A stretch of 64,000 bases of DNA, from positions 26,042-90,041 of the forward strand of contig NZ_BAFW01000008.1 of the NCBI RefSeq assembly GCF_000308535.1, read 5' to 3'. Made by a program: the position numbers and the translations under genes. A model generated the notes under the pieces. The model had not been told where the DNA came from and did no database searches. It saw only the letters and a program-made list of their open reading frames with translations. The stretch comes from Nocardia cerradoensis NBRC 101014 (GTDB lineage Bacteria > Actinomycetota > Actinomycetes > Mycobacteriales > Mycobacteriaceae). This document shows, one piece after another, positions 20,632 to 29,573 of this stretch; position 1 is the stretch's first letter; each line of letters starts with the position of its first letter.

Positions 20632-21417
20632 GTGCTGACCGATGCCGAGGTGGAGGGCTTCGTCGCCGAGGGTTTCGTCCGAGTGGAGGGTGCGTTCTCC
20701 GAGTCCACCGCGGCCGAGGGGCGGGAAATCCTCTGGCGCGCAACCGGATGCGATCCGGCGGATTCCGGAACGTGGACCCGGCCGGTGGTCCGGCTGCCCG
20801 GATTCGCCGACCCGCCGTTCGCCCGGGCCGCGCGCAGTCCGCTGCTGGCGCAGGCATGTGATCGGCTGGTCGGCGCGGGCCGATGGGTCGCGTGCCAGGG
20901 GCTGGGCACCTTCCCGATTCGCTTCCCGAGCGAGCAGCCGCCGGGCGACGACGGATGGCATATCGACGCGAGTTTCCCGGGCGAGGATCCGCAGGACTAT
21001 CTGCGGTGGCGCATCAACGTGCGGTCGCGGGGCCGGGGCCTGCTGATGCTGTTCCTGTTCTCCGACGTCGGCCCCGACGATGCGCCGACGCGGATCCGGG
21101 TGGGCTCGCATCTGCGGATGGCGAAGGTGCTGGAGCCGTACGGTGCCGCCGGGGTCGCGATGTCGGACCTGGCCGAGGACTTCGCCGCCACCGCGGGTCT
21201 TCCGGAAGTCGCGGCGACCGGCCGGGCCGGAGATGTGTATCTGTGCCACCCGTTCCTGGTGCATGCCGCCCAGGCGCATCGCGGCCGGAACCCGAAATTC
21301 ATGGCCCAGCCGCCGCTGCAGCTGCGCGAACCGTGCGTGCTGGACCGGCCCGACGGTGCGTATTCACCGCTGGAGCTGGCGATCCGGCGGGGACTCGAGC
21401 TCGGCGCCACCCGCTGA
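20632..21417 (+). CDS. Phytanoyl-CoA dioxygenase (PhyH) family protein
   Basis: Fe(II)/2-oxoglutarate-dependent oxygenase, 261 residues. The HxD iron motif is His110-x-Asp112 (GWHIDASF); the distal ligand is probably His211 in CHPFLVHAAQAHRG, followed by a basic Arg for 2-oxoglutarate. The VGSHLRM segment also fits the family. GTG 20632 follows AAAGAGGG. It is 75 bp upstream of an F420-type oxidoreductase on the same strand. Substrate unknown: PhyH proteins hydroxylate varied acyl or small molecules. Confidence 0.85.
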   Translation: MLTDAEVEGFVAEGFVRVEGAFSESTAAEGREILWRATGCDPADSGTWTRPVVRLPGFADPPFARAARSPLLAQACDRLVGAGRWVACQGLGTFPIRFPSEQPPGDDGWHIDASFPGEDPQDYLRWRINVRSRGRGLLMLFLFSDVGPDDAPTRIRVGSHLRMAKVLEPYGAAGVAMSDLAEDFAATAGLPEVAATGRAGDVYLCHPFLVHAAQAHRGRNPKFMAQPPLQLREPCVLDRPDGAYSPLELAIRRGLELGATR

Positions 21418-21492
21418 CTACGCGCGGGGACGTACCCGGGATGTGTTCTGCGGACGGATGATTCGCGCCGCCCGGAGGCCGAGGCTGAAGTC

Positions 21493-22401
21493 ATGGACAT
21501 CGGATTGCATCTCACGAACTTCGCGCTGGACACCCCCTCGGAACGGATCGGATCGCGTCTGGCCGAGGTGGTCCGCACGGCCGAGGGCAGCGGGTTCTCG
21601 CTCATCGCGGTGGGTGATCATCTCTGGCAGAGCCCGTGGCTGGGGCGTGTGGAACAGAATGTGCTGGAGGCGTATTCGACGCTGTCGTTCATCGCGGCGC
21701 ACACCTCGCGGGTGCAGCTGACCGCCGTGGTGTCGGGCGTGCACTATCGGCATCCCGCCATGCTCGGGAAGCTCGTCACCACCTTGGATGTGCTGTCCGG
21801 CGGCCGAGCCTGGCTGGGGATCGGGACCGGCACCTCGACCGGCGATGTGGAGGGTTACGGCCTGCCGTTCCCGCCGCTGCGCGACCGCTACGAGATGCTG
21901 GAGGAGGCGCTGCGGATCTGCCGGGCCATGTGGACCGGCGAGCATGGAGGGTCGGAACCCTTGTCCGGCAAGCACTTTCACGTCGAACGCCCGCTCAACG
22001 CCCCGCAGGCCGTGCGGACCACGCTCTCGGGGCAGCATCGCCCGCATCCGCCGGTGCTCATCGGCGGGGACGGTGCGCGGCGCACGCTGCCGCTGGTGGC
22101 ACGGTACGCGGATGTGGCGAGCCTGCGGCCGGGGCCCGAGCTGGCGAGCAAGATCGAACTGCTGGACCGGTTGTGCGTGGAGATCGGGCGCGATCCGCGC
22201 GAGGTCCGCAAGAGCTGTGTCTTCGCCTTCGATCTCGGACCGGGCGGGGGCGGCGTCGGTCAGGTGCTGGGGCAGCTGAAGCGGATGGCGGATATGGGTA
22301 TCGACCTGGTGATCGGACGGGTGGCCGGCGTCGACGACCTGACGCCCCTGGAGGTGATGGGGCGCGAGGTGATTCCGGTGGCTGCGGAATTCGGTCGCTG
22401 A
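21493..22401 (+). CDS. LLM-class F420-dependent oxidoreductase
   Basis: Luciferase-like TIM-barrel protein of 302 residues (MDIGLHLTNFALD start, GFSLIAVGDHLWQSP, LVTTLDVLSGGRAWLGIGTG, PHPPVLIGGDGARRTLPLVARYAD). These segments are typical of the F420-binding branch common in mycolate actinomycetes; F420 rather than FMN use is inferred. It probably forms a short operon with the PhyH gene. It is convergent with a response regulator. Substrate unknown. Confidence 0.88.
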   Translation: MDIGLHLTNFALDTPSERIGSRLAEVVRTAEGSGFSLIAVGDHLWQSPWLGRVEQNVLEAYSTLSFIAAHTSRVQLTAVVSGVHYRHPAMLGKLVTTLDVLSGGRAWLGIGTGTSTGDVEGYGLPFPPLRDRYEMLEEALRICRAMWTGEHGGSEPLSGKHFHVERPLNAPQAVRTTLSGQHRPHPPVLIGGDGARRTLPLVARYADVASLRPGPELASKIELLDRLCVEIGRDPREVRKSCVFAFDLGPGGGGVGQVLGQLKRMADMGIDLVIGRVAGVDDLTPLEVMGREVIPVAAEFGR

Positions 22402-22416
22402 CGGCCGGCGCCCGGG

Positions 22417-23082
22417 CTACTGCCAGCCGGGGCGGACCAGGCCGGATTCGTAGGCCATCACCACCAGTTGCGTCCGGTCCCGGGCGCCGAGTTTCACCAG
22501 GATTCGACTCACATGGGTGCGGGCGGTGGCGGGACTCATGAAGAGCCGCCGGCCGATTTCGGCGTTGGTGAGCCCTTCGGCGACCAGCGCCATCACTTCG
22601 CGCTCGCGGTCGGTGAGTTCGGACAGGGCCGCGGTGGGCGCGGGTTTGGCGTGGGTGGCGAATTCGGCGACCAGGCGGCGGGTGACGCTGGGCGAAAGCA
22701 GTGCGTCCCCGTCGGCGACCACCCGCACCGCCCGCACCAGATCCGCGGGTTCGGTGTGTTTGACCAGGAACCCCGTGGCGCCCGACCGCATGGCCTCGAA
22801 GACGTACTCGTCGAGTTCGAAGGTGGTGAGGACCACCACCTTCACCTCGGCGAGGTCGGGATCGGCGGCGATCTCCCGGGTCGCGGCCAGGCCGTCGAGC
22901 ACCGGCATCCGGATATCCATCAGAACCACATCTGGGCGCAGTTCCCGGGTCAGCCGCACTGCCTGCTCACCGTTGTCGGCCTCGCCCACGACCGCGATTC
23001 CGTCCTGAGCGTCCAGCAGCGCGGCGAATCCGGCGCGGACCAAGGCTTGGTCGTCGGCGACCAGCACGCGAATGTCGTTCAC
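22417..23082 (-). CDS. NarL/FixJ-family response regulator
   Basis: Product of 221 residues: receiver domain 1-120 with acidic pocket Asp10/Asp11, phosphoacceptor Asp56 (VVLMDIRMP), and Lys in FLVKHTEP; C-terminal LuxR-type helix-turn-helix at about 155-215 (LTDREREVMALVAEGLTNAEIG). It lies 34 bp downstream of the histidine kinase gene, so the pair is co-transcribed. The divergent ABC exporter genes are the likely targets. Confidence 0.95.
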   Translation of the reverse strand: MNDIRVLVADDQALVRAGFAALLDAQDGIAVVGEADNGEQAVRLTRELRPDVVLMDIRMPVLDGLAATREIAADPDLAEVKVVVLTTFELDEYVFEAMRSGATGFLVKHTEPADLVRAVRVVADGDALLSPSVTRRLVAEFATHAKPAPTAALSELTDREREVMALVAEGLTNAEIGRRLFMSPATARTHVSRILVKLGARDRTQLVVMAYESGLVRPGWQ

Positions 23083-23116
23083 GAAACCTCCTGTAGCTCA
23101 GGGTATTCGGAGCCGA

Positions 23117-24376
23117 TCACCGGGGTTGGGGTGGTTCGACCGGCGGGGCGGGCTCGCCGGCCGCGGGCAGCGGGATCGGTAGTCGAGCGTCCACCCGGAA
23201 TCCGCCGTCGGCGCGCGGCGTCGCGGACACTTCTCCGCCCAGTGCGTGCGCGCGTTCGACCATGCCGGGAATCCCGTTTCCACCACCGGTTGTGGACGAC
23301 TGTGGAGAATTCGGCGGTCGCTCGTTGTCCACAGTGATGCACAGCTCGCTCGGTGAATAATCCACAACCACGGTCGTTTCCGCGCCGGGCGCGTGTCGCA
23401 GCACATTGGTCAGCGATTCCTGCACGATGCGGGCGGCGGCCACGTCGACCACCACCGGCAGCCGGCGCGGCGTGCCCGAAATCCGGGTGTGGACGGCCGT
23501 CCCGGCGGCGCGGGTCGGAGCCAGCAATGATTCCAGATCGCCGATGCCGACCGCCGGACCGGTGGGCGCCGCAACGGTTTCCGCGCCGGCGCGGATCGAG
23601 CGCAGCAGGCTGTGCACCTCACCGATCGCATCGCGGCTGACCTCTTTGATCGCCGACAGCGCGGTCGCGGCCTGTTCGGGTTTGCGGTCGAGCAGCTCCA
23701 GCGCCACCGACGACTGCACATTGATCAGCGACAGGCTGTGCGCGAGCACATCGTGCAGTTCGCGCGCGATGGCCAGCCGCTCCTGGGCCGCGCGCTGTTC
23801 GCGCTCGGCCAGTTCCCGGGCACGTTCGGCCTCCCGGTTGCGCCGCGCCGCCTCGGCGCGCTGATGCCGCGCGATCAGCGCCGAACGCCGCTGCCGGATC
23901 CCCTCGGCGATCGCGATCAGCACCACCAGCCAGGCCAGGATGCCGGCGGCCGGCCAGCTCCCGGGGCCGTGGCCGCGCAGGGCGGGCACCGGCCACACCA
24001 TCAGCAGATATCCCAGCGGCACCAGCGGATAGGTGTACCAGCGGGACCCGCGTGAGGCCGCGGTCAGGAAGGCGATGACCAGCGAGACGAAGACCGGTCC
24101 GTAACCGTAGCCGACCAGCAGATAGGCGACGGTGACCGCGAGCACGCCCACGAACACCGCCCGGGGATACATCGCGCGCAGCGCCAACAGCAGCGGGCCG
24201 GCCACCAGCAGCGCGTAACCCAGCGCATCCAGTGGCCGCACGCCGGACTGATGCGCGTTCGCCGCATGTCCGGCGCCCAGTTGGACAGCGGCCACGACGA
24301 CGCTCAGCATCACATCCCGGGCGCCCGGCCGCGTACTCGACTGCACAGTTCGAACGGTAACCCCGCCGGGCCGCAC
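23117..24376 (-). CDS. Sensor histidine kinase (HisKA_3 type)
   Basis: Product of 419 residues with five or six hydrophobic segments between about 20 and 165, a basic/acidic coiled-coil linker (165-205), the HisKA_3 dimerisation motif ARELHDVLAHSLSL with the phosphoacceptor His, and a C-terminal ATPase domain (QESLTNVLRHAPGA, GGGNGIPGMVERA). The C-terminus is Pro-rich. GTG 24376 is the longest start; an internal GTG ten codons later is also possible. No extracellular sensing domain is evident, so it probably senses within the membrane. Confidence 0.92.
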   Translation of the reverse strand: MRPGGVTVRTVQSSTRPGARDVMLSVVVAAVQLGAGHAANAHQSGVRPLDALGYALLVAGPLLLALRAMYPRAVFVGVLAVTVAYLLVGYGYGPVFVSLVIAFLTAASRGSRWYTYPLVPLGYLLMVWPVPALRGHGPGSWPAAGILAWLVVLIAIAEGIRQRRSALIARHQRAEAARRNREAERARELAEREQRAAQERLAIARELHDVLAHSLSLINVQSSVALELLDRKPEQAATALSAIKEVSRDAIGEVHSLLRSIRAGAETVAAPTGPAVGIGDLESLLAPTRAAGTAVHTRISGTPRRLPVVVDVAAARIVQESLTNVLRHAPGAETTVVVDYSPSELCITVDNERPPNSPQSSTTGGGNGIPGMVERAHALGGEVSATPRADGGFRVDARLPIPLPAAGEPAPPVEPPQPR

Positions 24377-24472
24377 AGTGAGCCTCCGCGCCGCGAATTA
24401 CGTCCAGATACGTACGCCGGGCCGGGCATCGTGACGGATGTGTCGCCGCAGGTCGAAGCGGATGGTCGAAAT

Positions 24473-25456
24473 ATGAACAGATCGAATGCCGATCCGGGTG
24501 GCACGCTCCCCGGCACGGCCACGCAGGCTCGGTCGACCGCCGCCGAGGTCGTGGTCACCGACGCGCTCACCAAGAGCTACGGCGACCATACGGCTGTGGA
24601 CGCGGTGTCCATGACGGTGCGGCGCGGCGAGATCTACGGATTTCTCGGTCCCAACGGCGCCGGTAAGACGACGACGCTGCGCATGCTCGTCGGGCTGATC
24701 GCGCCGACCTCCGGTACCGCGACGATACTGGGCCGGAATCCGGGCGAACCGGAATCGTTGCGGCGCATCGGCGTTCTGATCGAAGGGCCCGGTTTCTATC
24801 CGTATCTGTCCGGCCGCGACAACCTCCGGGTGCCGGCCCGCTACCACCGGACGACCGGTGGCCGGCGTAGCGATCGATTCGCCGAGGTGGACGAGATCCT
24901 GGCGCGGGTCGGCCTCGCCGACCGGGCCGATGACCGCTTCCGCACCTATTCGCTCGGCATGAAGCAGCGCCTCGGCGTCGGCGCCGCGCTGCTCGGCAGC
25001 CCCGATCTACTGATCCTCGACGAGCCGACCAACGGCCTGGACCCGGCCGGCATGGCCGAAATGCGAGAACTGGTCACCGGTTTGGCCGCAGACGGGCATA
25101 CCGTCGTGCTCTCCTCGCATCTGCTCGGCGAGGTGCAGGAAATCTGCGATCGGGTCGGCGTGATCTCCGGCGGGACGCTGCTCACCGAATCGACAGTGGG
25201 CGAACTTCGCGGCGCGGCAACACTTCTGGTGCGCGCCGAACCGTTGGAGACGGCCTATCCGGCGGTGCGCCGGGTGGTGGGCGAACACCGTGCGCTGCTG
25301 ACCGCCGCCGGCATCAGAGTCGATGCCGGTAGGGCAATGGCGCCCGAGGTGGCGCGCGCGGTGATCGCATCCGGTGCGGATCTGCTGGAACTGCGCACGG
25401 ACGAGAAGTCACTGGAGGAAGTGTTTTTCGAGATGACGAAACAGGAGCACCCATGA
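24473..25456 (+). CDS. ABC transporter ATP-binding protein
   Basis: Exporter-type ATPase of 327 residues: Walker A GPNGAGKT at 59-66, signature YSLGMKQRL, Walker B LLILDEPTNGLDP, and His loop VLSSHLLGE. The C-terminal 80 residues fit the DrrA/CcmA-type accessory domain. The ATG at 24473 was chosen; an upstream GTG at 24431 is possible. It overlaps the permease gene by 4 bp and is divergent from the two-component genes, a common layout for drug or peptide resistance modules. Confidence 0.92.
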   Translation: MNRSNADPGGTLPGTATQARSTAAEVVVTDALTKSYGDHTAVDAVSMTVRRGEIYGFLGPNGAGKTTTLRMLVGLIAPTSGTATILGRNPGEPESLRRIGVLIEGPGFYPYLSGRDNLRVPARYHRTTGGRRSDRFAEVDEILARVGLADRADDRFRTYSLGMKQRLGVGAALLGSPDLLILDEPTNGLDPAGMAEMRELVTGLAADGHTVVLSSHLLGEVQEICDRVGVISGGTLLTESTVGELRGAATLLVRAEPLETAYPAVRRVVGEHRALLTAAGIRVDAGRAMAPEVARAVIASGADLLELRTDEKSLEEVFFEMTKQEHP

Positions 25457-26301
25457 TCGACGTACTGACCTGCGCCCGAGCCGAATTCGCGCGGTTGCGG
25501 AAGTGGCCCGCGTTCTGGATCGTGCTCGGCACGTGGATCGCGCTGAATCTCGTCTTCGCCTACCTGTTCAACTATCTGGCCTACACCTCGGGCAGCAGTT
25601 CCCGGATGTCGAACGGGCAACCACGGGAGGTGCTGTTGCAGCTGATGCTGCCCGCGGCCGTGCCGGAGGTGTTCACCCAGGGCATGGCGATGTTCGGCGG
25701 TGCGCTCATGCTGGTACTCGGGGCGCTGGTGGTGGGCAGCGGATACGGCTGGGGCAGTTGGAAAACCGCCTTCACGCAGGGGCCTTCGCGCGGCGCGGTG
25801 GTCGGCGGTACCGTGCTGTCGCTGGCGAGTGTGGTGGTGGGTCTGGTCGGTGCGGCGTTCGTGGTGGATACCGCTGTGGCCGCGGTGATCGGGGTCGCCG
25901 AGCATCAGGCGCTGACACTGCCGACGGCCGCGCACACCCTGCTCGGTCTGGCGACCGGCGTGGTGATCCTCGGTATGTGGACACTGGCCGGTGCGCTGAT
26001 CGCGGCGATCGCGCGTGGTCCGGCACTGGCGGTGGGACTGGGGCTGGTGTGGGTGCTCGTCGTGGAGAATCTGCTGCGCGGCGTCGCCTCGATCTTCTCG
26101 CCGATCCGGGTGCTCACCGACCATCTTCCGGGGACCGCGGCGGGTTCGGCGGCCGGGGCCATGCGCAGTGTGGGCGGCGCCGCGACACCGGGCGTCCTGG
26201 ATATTCTGTCGCGACCGGCGTCGTTTCTCGTCCTGGCGGCATACATCGCGGTATTCGCCTGCGCCACAGTGGTATTGATGGTGCGTCGCGATATGGCGTG
26301 A
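25453..26301 (+). CDS. ABC-2 type permease
   Basis: Membrane protein of 282 residues with about six hydrophobic segments (about 21-42, 82-102, 115-137, 160-182, 188-204, 250-275), the partner of the preceding ATPase (ATGA overlap). ABC-2 permeases of this size export lipids, drugs or peptides. The substrate cannot be read from sequence; control by the divergent two-component system is inferred. Confidence 0.88.
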   Translation: MIDVLTCARAEFARLRKWPAFWIVLGTWIALNLVFAYLFNYLAYTSGSSSRMSNGQPREVLLQLMLPAAVPEVFTQGMAMFGGALMLVLGALVVGSGYGWGSWKTAFTQGPSRGAVVGGTVLSLASVVVGLVGAAFVVDTAVAAVIGVAEHQALTLPTAAHTLLGLATGVVILGMWTLAGALIAAIARGPALAVGLGLVWVLVVENLLRGVASIFSPIRVLTDHLPGTAAGSAAGAMRSVGGAATPGVLDILSRPASFLVLAAYIAVFACATVVLMVRRDMA

Positions 26302-26304
26302 CCG

Positions 26305-26324
26305 CCCGCGCGGCGTCGCGCGGG
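26305..26324 (+). terminator. Hairpin after the ABC permease
   Basis: CCCGCGCG (26305-26312) and CGCGCGGG (26317-26324) with a 4-nt loop, just after the stop codon. Confidence 0.5.
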
Positions 26325-26410
26325 AATCGTGCCGGACAACGGTGAGTCGAGCGCGCTCGGCGAGTAGGTTCGATCGCGACGGCTCATTCTCACTCGACGA
26401 AAGGACAGCG

Positions 26411-26854
26411 ATGCCCACACGTAGCGCGCGTACCGCATGGACCGGTGGCTTGCAGGACGGATCCGGACAGGTCGATCTCGCCAGTTCCGGTGTCGGCAAA
26501 TTCGACGTCTCGTTCCCGAAGCGGACCGCCGATACCGCCGAGGGCACCACCAGCCCCGAGGAACTGATCGCGGCCGCGCATTCGTCCTGCTACGCGATGG
26601 CACTGTCCGGTCAGATCGGCGCCGCCGGCGGCACCATCGAAAGCCTGGACGTGAATGCCGACGTGACGCTCGGCCCGGATCCCGCGGGCGGCTTCCGCAT
26701 CTCGAAGATCGCGCTGACCGTGCGCGGCCGGGTCTCGGGTATCGACGCGAGCGGCTTCGAGCAGGCCGCCCAGACCGCCAAGGCCGGCTGCCCGGTCAGC
26801 AAGGCCCTCGCCGGTGTCGAGACGATCGAACTCGACGCCGCACTCGAAAGCTGA
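26411..26854 (+). CDS. OsmC-family peroxiredoxin
   Basis: Organic hydroperoxide reductase of the OsmC type, 147 residues. Both redox cysteines are present: Cys60 (AAHSSCYAMAL) and Cys127 (AKAGCPVSKAL), with TSPEELIAAAH in front. ATG 26411 follows GAAAGGACAGCG. Its own unit: a hairpin lies on each side. Convergent with mhuD. Confidence 0.93.
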   Translation: MPTRSARTAWTGGLQDGSGQVDLASSGVGKFDVSFPKRTADTAEGTTSPEELIAAAHSSCYAMALSGQIGAAGGTIESLDVNADVTLGPDPAGGFRISKIALTVRGRVSGIDASGFEQAAQTAKAGCPVSKALAGVETIELDAALES

Positions 26855-26889
26855 GCGGGCGCGGGCCGACCAGCCGGCAGACCGGCGCA

Positions 26890-26924
26890 CCGCACCCGGT
26901 GGCCGCTTCGACCACCGGGTGCGG
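26890..26924. terminator. Bidirectional terminator between osmC and mhuD
   Basis: Perfect 13-bp arms CCGCACCCGGTGG (26890-26902) and complement (26912-26924) between two convergent genes. Confidence 0.7.
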
Positions 26925-26930
26925 GGAAAA

Positions 26931-27245
26931 CTACTCGGCGGATTTCCCCGCGACGTCGAGGACGACCTCGAATTCCAGCAGCGAGGCACCCGTGGCGACC
27001 GGCTGCCGGGCCTGCCCGGCATGCGCCTCCTTGGCCGGTCCGTCCCGCCACGCGGCGAAGGATTCTTCCGAATCCCACTGCGTCACGACGAAATACCGGT
27101 TGTCCCCGGCGACCGGACGCAGCAACTGGAAGCCCAGGAAGCCCGGGGAATTTTCCACCGCGTGCGCACGATGCGCGAAGCGCTTCTCGAGTTCGGGTCC
27201 GGCTCCCTCGGGAACCTCGATCGCATTGATCTTCACAACAGCCAT
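26931..27245 (-). CDS. mhuD: Heme-degrading monooxygenase MhuD
   Basis: IsdG-fold heme oxygenase of 104 residues that opens the heme ring and frees iron. The residues that define mycobacterial MhuD are all in place: Asn7 (VVKINAIEV), Arg22, Trp66 (FAAWRDG) and the heme ligand His75 (KEAHAGQ). Overall the sequence is very close to Rv3592, including ENSPGFLGFQLLRPV. In mycobacteria the products are mycobilins, with no CO release. The ATG has a TAGCCT box 6 nt upstream and no ribosome site. It is divergent from an alpha/beta hydrolase, as in M. tuberculosis. Confidence 0.95.
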   Translation of the reverse strand: MAVVKINAIEVPEGAGPELEKRFAHRAHAVENSPGFLGFQLLRPVAGDNRYFVVTQWDSEESFAAWRDGPAKEAHAGQARQPVATGASLLEFEVVLDVAGKSAE

Positions 27246-27257
27246 GAGCCCAGGCTA
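27246..27257 (-). promoter_or_regulatory. Leaderless -10 box for mhuD
   Basis: On the minus strand TAGCCT (27257-27252) is 6 nt before the mhuD ATG. The whole divergent spacer to the hydrolase is 17 bp. Confidence 0.5.
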
Positions 27258-27262
27258 ATCCC

Positions 27263-28033
27263 ATGGCTCGCCACGTATCGTCGGTGCCGATGTTGTACGA
27301 CGAGGGCGGCACCGGGGTGCCGATTCTGCTGCTGCACGGATTGATGGGCAGCGCGCGGACCTGGGCCGGGCAGGTGCCGTGGCTGCGCGCGTTCGGTCAT
27401 GTCCACTCCTTCGACGCCGCCGGGCACGGTCGTCCGGCGCCGCCGGAGCTCACCACCGAGGCGTTCGTCGCCGACCTGGCCGCCGCGACCGCCGCGATAT
27501 CGGAGCCGATGGTGGTGATCGGGCATTCGATGGGCGGACTGCACGGCTGGATGTTCGCTGCCACCCATCCCGAGCGGGTGCGGGCGCTGGTGGTCGAGGA
27601 TATGGCGCCCGATTTCCGGGGGCGCACCGCCCGGCACTGGGCGGAGATGATCGAGGCCTGGCCGCAGCCGTTTCCCGATGCCGACGCGGTACTCGACTAT
27701 TTCGGCCCGGTCGCCGGGCGCTACTTCCTCGAGTCGTTCACGCGCGCACCGGACGGCTACCGGTTGCACGGTTCGGTCGCGACCTTCCGCGACATCTCCG
27801 AGGAATGGGGCACGCGCGATTTCTGGGCCCAATGGGCCGCGGTGCGCGTGCCGACCCTGCTGATCGAGGGCGAATACACGATCACGCCGCCGGGGCAGAT
27901 GCGAGAGATGGCGGCGGCGCGGCCGAGTGTGCGCCATGTGGTCGTCGGTGCCGCCGGACATCTCGTCCACGACGATCAACCCGATGTCTATCGCGCCGAA
28001 GTCGAGCGGTTTCTGCACGAAAACCTGGGTTGA
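27263..28033 (+). CDS. Alpha/beta hydrolase (Rv3591c-like)
   Basis: Cytoplasmic hydrolase of 256 residues with ILLLHGLMGSART oxyanion region (22-34), nucleophile elbow GHSMGG near residue 92, an acid in LLIEGEYT and the catalytic His in GAAGHLVHDD. No signal peptide. It starts 17 bp from mhuD on the other strand, a pairing kept in mycobacteria. The substrate is unknown. Confidence 0.9.
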   Translation: MARHVSSVPMLYDEGGTGVPILLLHGLMGSARTWAGQVPWLRAFGHVHSFDAAGHGRPAPPELTTEAFVADLAAATAAISEPMVVIGHSMGGLHGWMFAATHPERVRALVVEDMAPDFRGRTARHWAEMIEAWPQPFPDADAVLDYFGPVAGRYFLESFTRAPDGYRLHGSVATFRDISEEWGTRDFWAQWAAVRVPTLLIEGEYTITPPGQMREMAAARPSVRHVVVGAAGHLVHDDQPDVYRAEVERFLHENLG

Positions 28034-28168
28034 TCGGATCGTGCGCGGTGGGTGCGGGCCGAAACAGCGGCCTTCGGGAGCTGCGGTCCGGCAGCTGCGG
28101 GCAATCGCCTTCAGTCTCGGGCCGGAGGCGACGTATGCTCCTCTGAGGCCCCGACCAAAAGGTGAATC

Positions 28169-29338
28169 ATGATTAACTTCTCGATCCCCGCCGACCTCGC
28201 CGCCGAACGTGACCGCATCCGCCGGTTCGTCATCGACAAGATCGTCCCGTTCGAGCGCGACCCCCGCCTGACCGCGCACGGGCCCAACGACGAGCTGCGG
28301 CAGGAATTGGTGGAAGTGGCGCGGGCCGAGAAGCTGCTCACCATTCAGGCGCCCGAGGCACTCGGCGGTCGCGGGCTCACCCACGTCGAACAGGCCGTGC
28401 TGTACGAGGCCGCCGGATGGTCCACGCTGGGACCGGTCGCGATGAACTGCGCCGCGCCCGACGAGGGCAATATGTTCCTGCTGTCCAAGGTCGCGAACCC
28501 GGAGCAGGTGGAGCGCTACCTGATGCCGGTGATCGACGGCCATCAGCGATCGGTCTTCGCGATGACCGAACCCGGTGGCGCCGGATCGGATCCGGCCCAG
28601 CTCGCCACCACCGCCACCTTCGACGGCGAGAACTTCACGATCAACGGCCGCAAATGGCTGATCACCGGGGCCGACGGGGCGAAGACCTGGATCGTCATGG
28701 CCAGACTCGAGGACAACGATCACCTGCCCGCGGGCCCGACCCTGTTCCTCACCGAGGGGAATACGCCGGGAATCGTCATCGAGCGAACCATGAACACGAT
28801 GGACCGCAATTACGTCGGCGGCCACGGCGTCGTGCGCTTCGAGAATCTGGTCCTGCCCAAGGAGGCGTTGCTGGGGGAGAGCGGCCAGGCCCTGCGCTAC
28901 GCCCAGCTGCGACTGGCCCCCGCCCGCCTGACCCACTGCATGCGCTGGCTCGGCGCCGCCGAACGCGCCCAGAGCATCGCCGTCGAACACGCCAAGACCC
29001 GCACCGCCTTCGGGAAACCGATCGGCGAGCACGAGGGCGTGTCGTTCATGCTGGCCGACAACGAGATCGCGCTGCACCAGTGCCGCCTGACCATCTGGCA
29101 CGCCTGCTGGCTGATGGATCAGGGCCACAAGGCGCGGCACGAGAGTTCGATGGCGAAATCCTATGTATCCGAGGAACTGTTCAAGGTCGCCGACCGCTGC
29201 GTCCAGGTCCTCGGCGGCATCGGTATCAGCGACGAAACCGTGGTCGAGATGATCTTCCGCGACATGCGCGCCTTTCGCCTCTACGACGGCCCCACCGAGG
29301 TCCACAAATACGCGATCGGACGCCAGATCTTGCGGTAA
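28169..29338 (+). CDS. Acyl-CoA dehydrogenase
   Basis: FAD-dependent dehydrogenase of 389 residues of the ACAD10/11-like branch. Seen: FAMTEPGGAGSDP (FAD contact), NGRKWLITGADGA, TRTAFGKPIGEH, and the C-terminal QVLGGIGIS and YDGPTEVHK (Asp373, Glu377), where this branch carries its catalytic acid. AAAAGGTGAATC precedes the ATG; TTCAGT/TATGCT (28110-28139) is a possible promoter. Oxidises an acyl-CoA at C2-C3; chain type unknown. An enoyl-CoA hydratase follows after a repeat-rich gap. Confidence 0.93.
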   Translation: MINFSIPADLAAERDRIRRFVIDKIVPFERDPRLTAHGPNDELRQELVEVARAEKLLTIQAPEALGGRGLTHVEQAVLYEAAGWSTLGPVAMNCAAPDEGNMFLLSKVANPEQVERYLMPVIDGHQRSVFAMTEPGGAGSDPAQLATTATFDGENFTINGRKWLITGADGAKTWIVMARLEDNDHLPAGPTLFLTEGNTPGIVIERTMNTMDRNYVGGHGVVRFENLVLPKEALLGESGQALRYAQLRLAPARLTHCMRWLGAAERAQSIAVEHAKTRTAFGKPIGEHEGVSFMLADNEIALHQCRLTIWHACWLMDQGHKARHESSMAKSYVSEELFKVADRCVQVLGGIGISDETVVEMIFRDMRAFRLYDGPTEVHKYAIGRQILR

Positions 29339-29363
29339 TTTTGGCCTCCGCTTCGCTCCGGCG

Positions 29364-29458
29364 GGGTCTCGGCCCCCTGGGCCTCGATTTTTCACTCCTC
29401 CGCTCAGTCGCTGCGCTCCCTCGCTCCGTCGCTCCAAAATCGAGGCGGGCCGAGACCC
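29364..29458. repeat. Two-part long inverted repeat between acyl-CoA dehydrogenase and enoyl-CoA hydratase
   Basis: Outer arms GGGTCTCGGCC (29364-29374) and complement (29448-29458), inner arms GCCTCGATTTT (29381-29391) and complement (29436-29446), perfect in both. The 44-nt apex is pyrimidine-rich and built from CTCCG/CGCTC steps (29392-29435). Together this could fold into one long stem. It resembles intergenic palindromic repeats of high-GC actinobacteria and may end transcription or protect mRNA. Confidence 0.7.
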
Positions 29459-29559
29459 ACCAAGGTTTACGGCTCGCAGATGTGCGCTTCGGTCGATCAC
29501 CGACACCCGCTCATGGTGATTGCGTGCAAGTAAGGTGGGGCGGAAAGATCACCCAAGCC

Positions 29560-29573
29560 TAGGATTGTGTCGC
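29560..29573 (+). promoter_or_regulatory. Leaderless -10 box for the enoyl-CoA hydratase
   Basis: TAGGAT (29560-29565) is 8 nt before the ATG at 29574, without a ribosome site. Confidence 0.45.
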
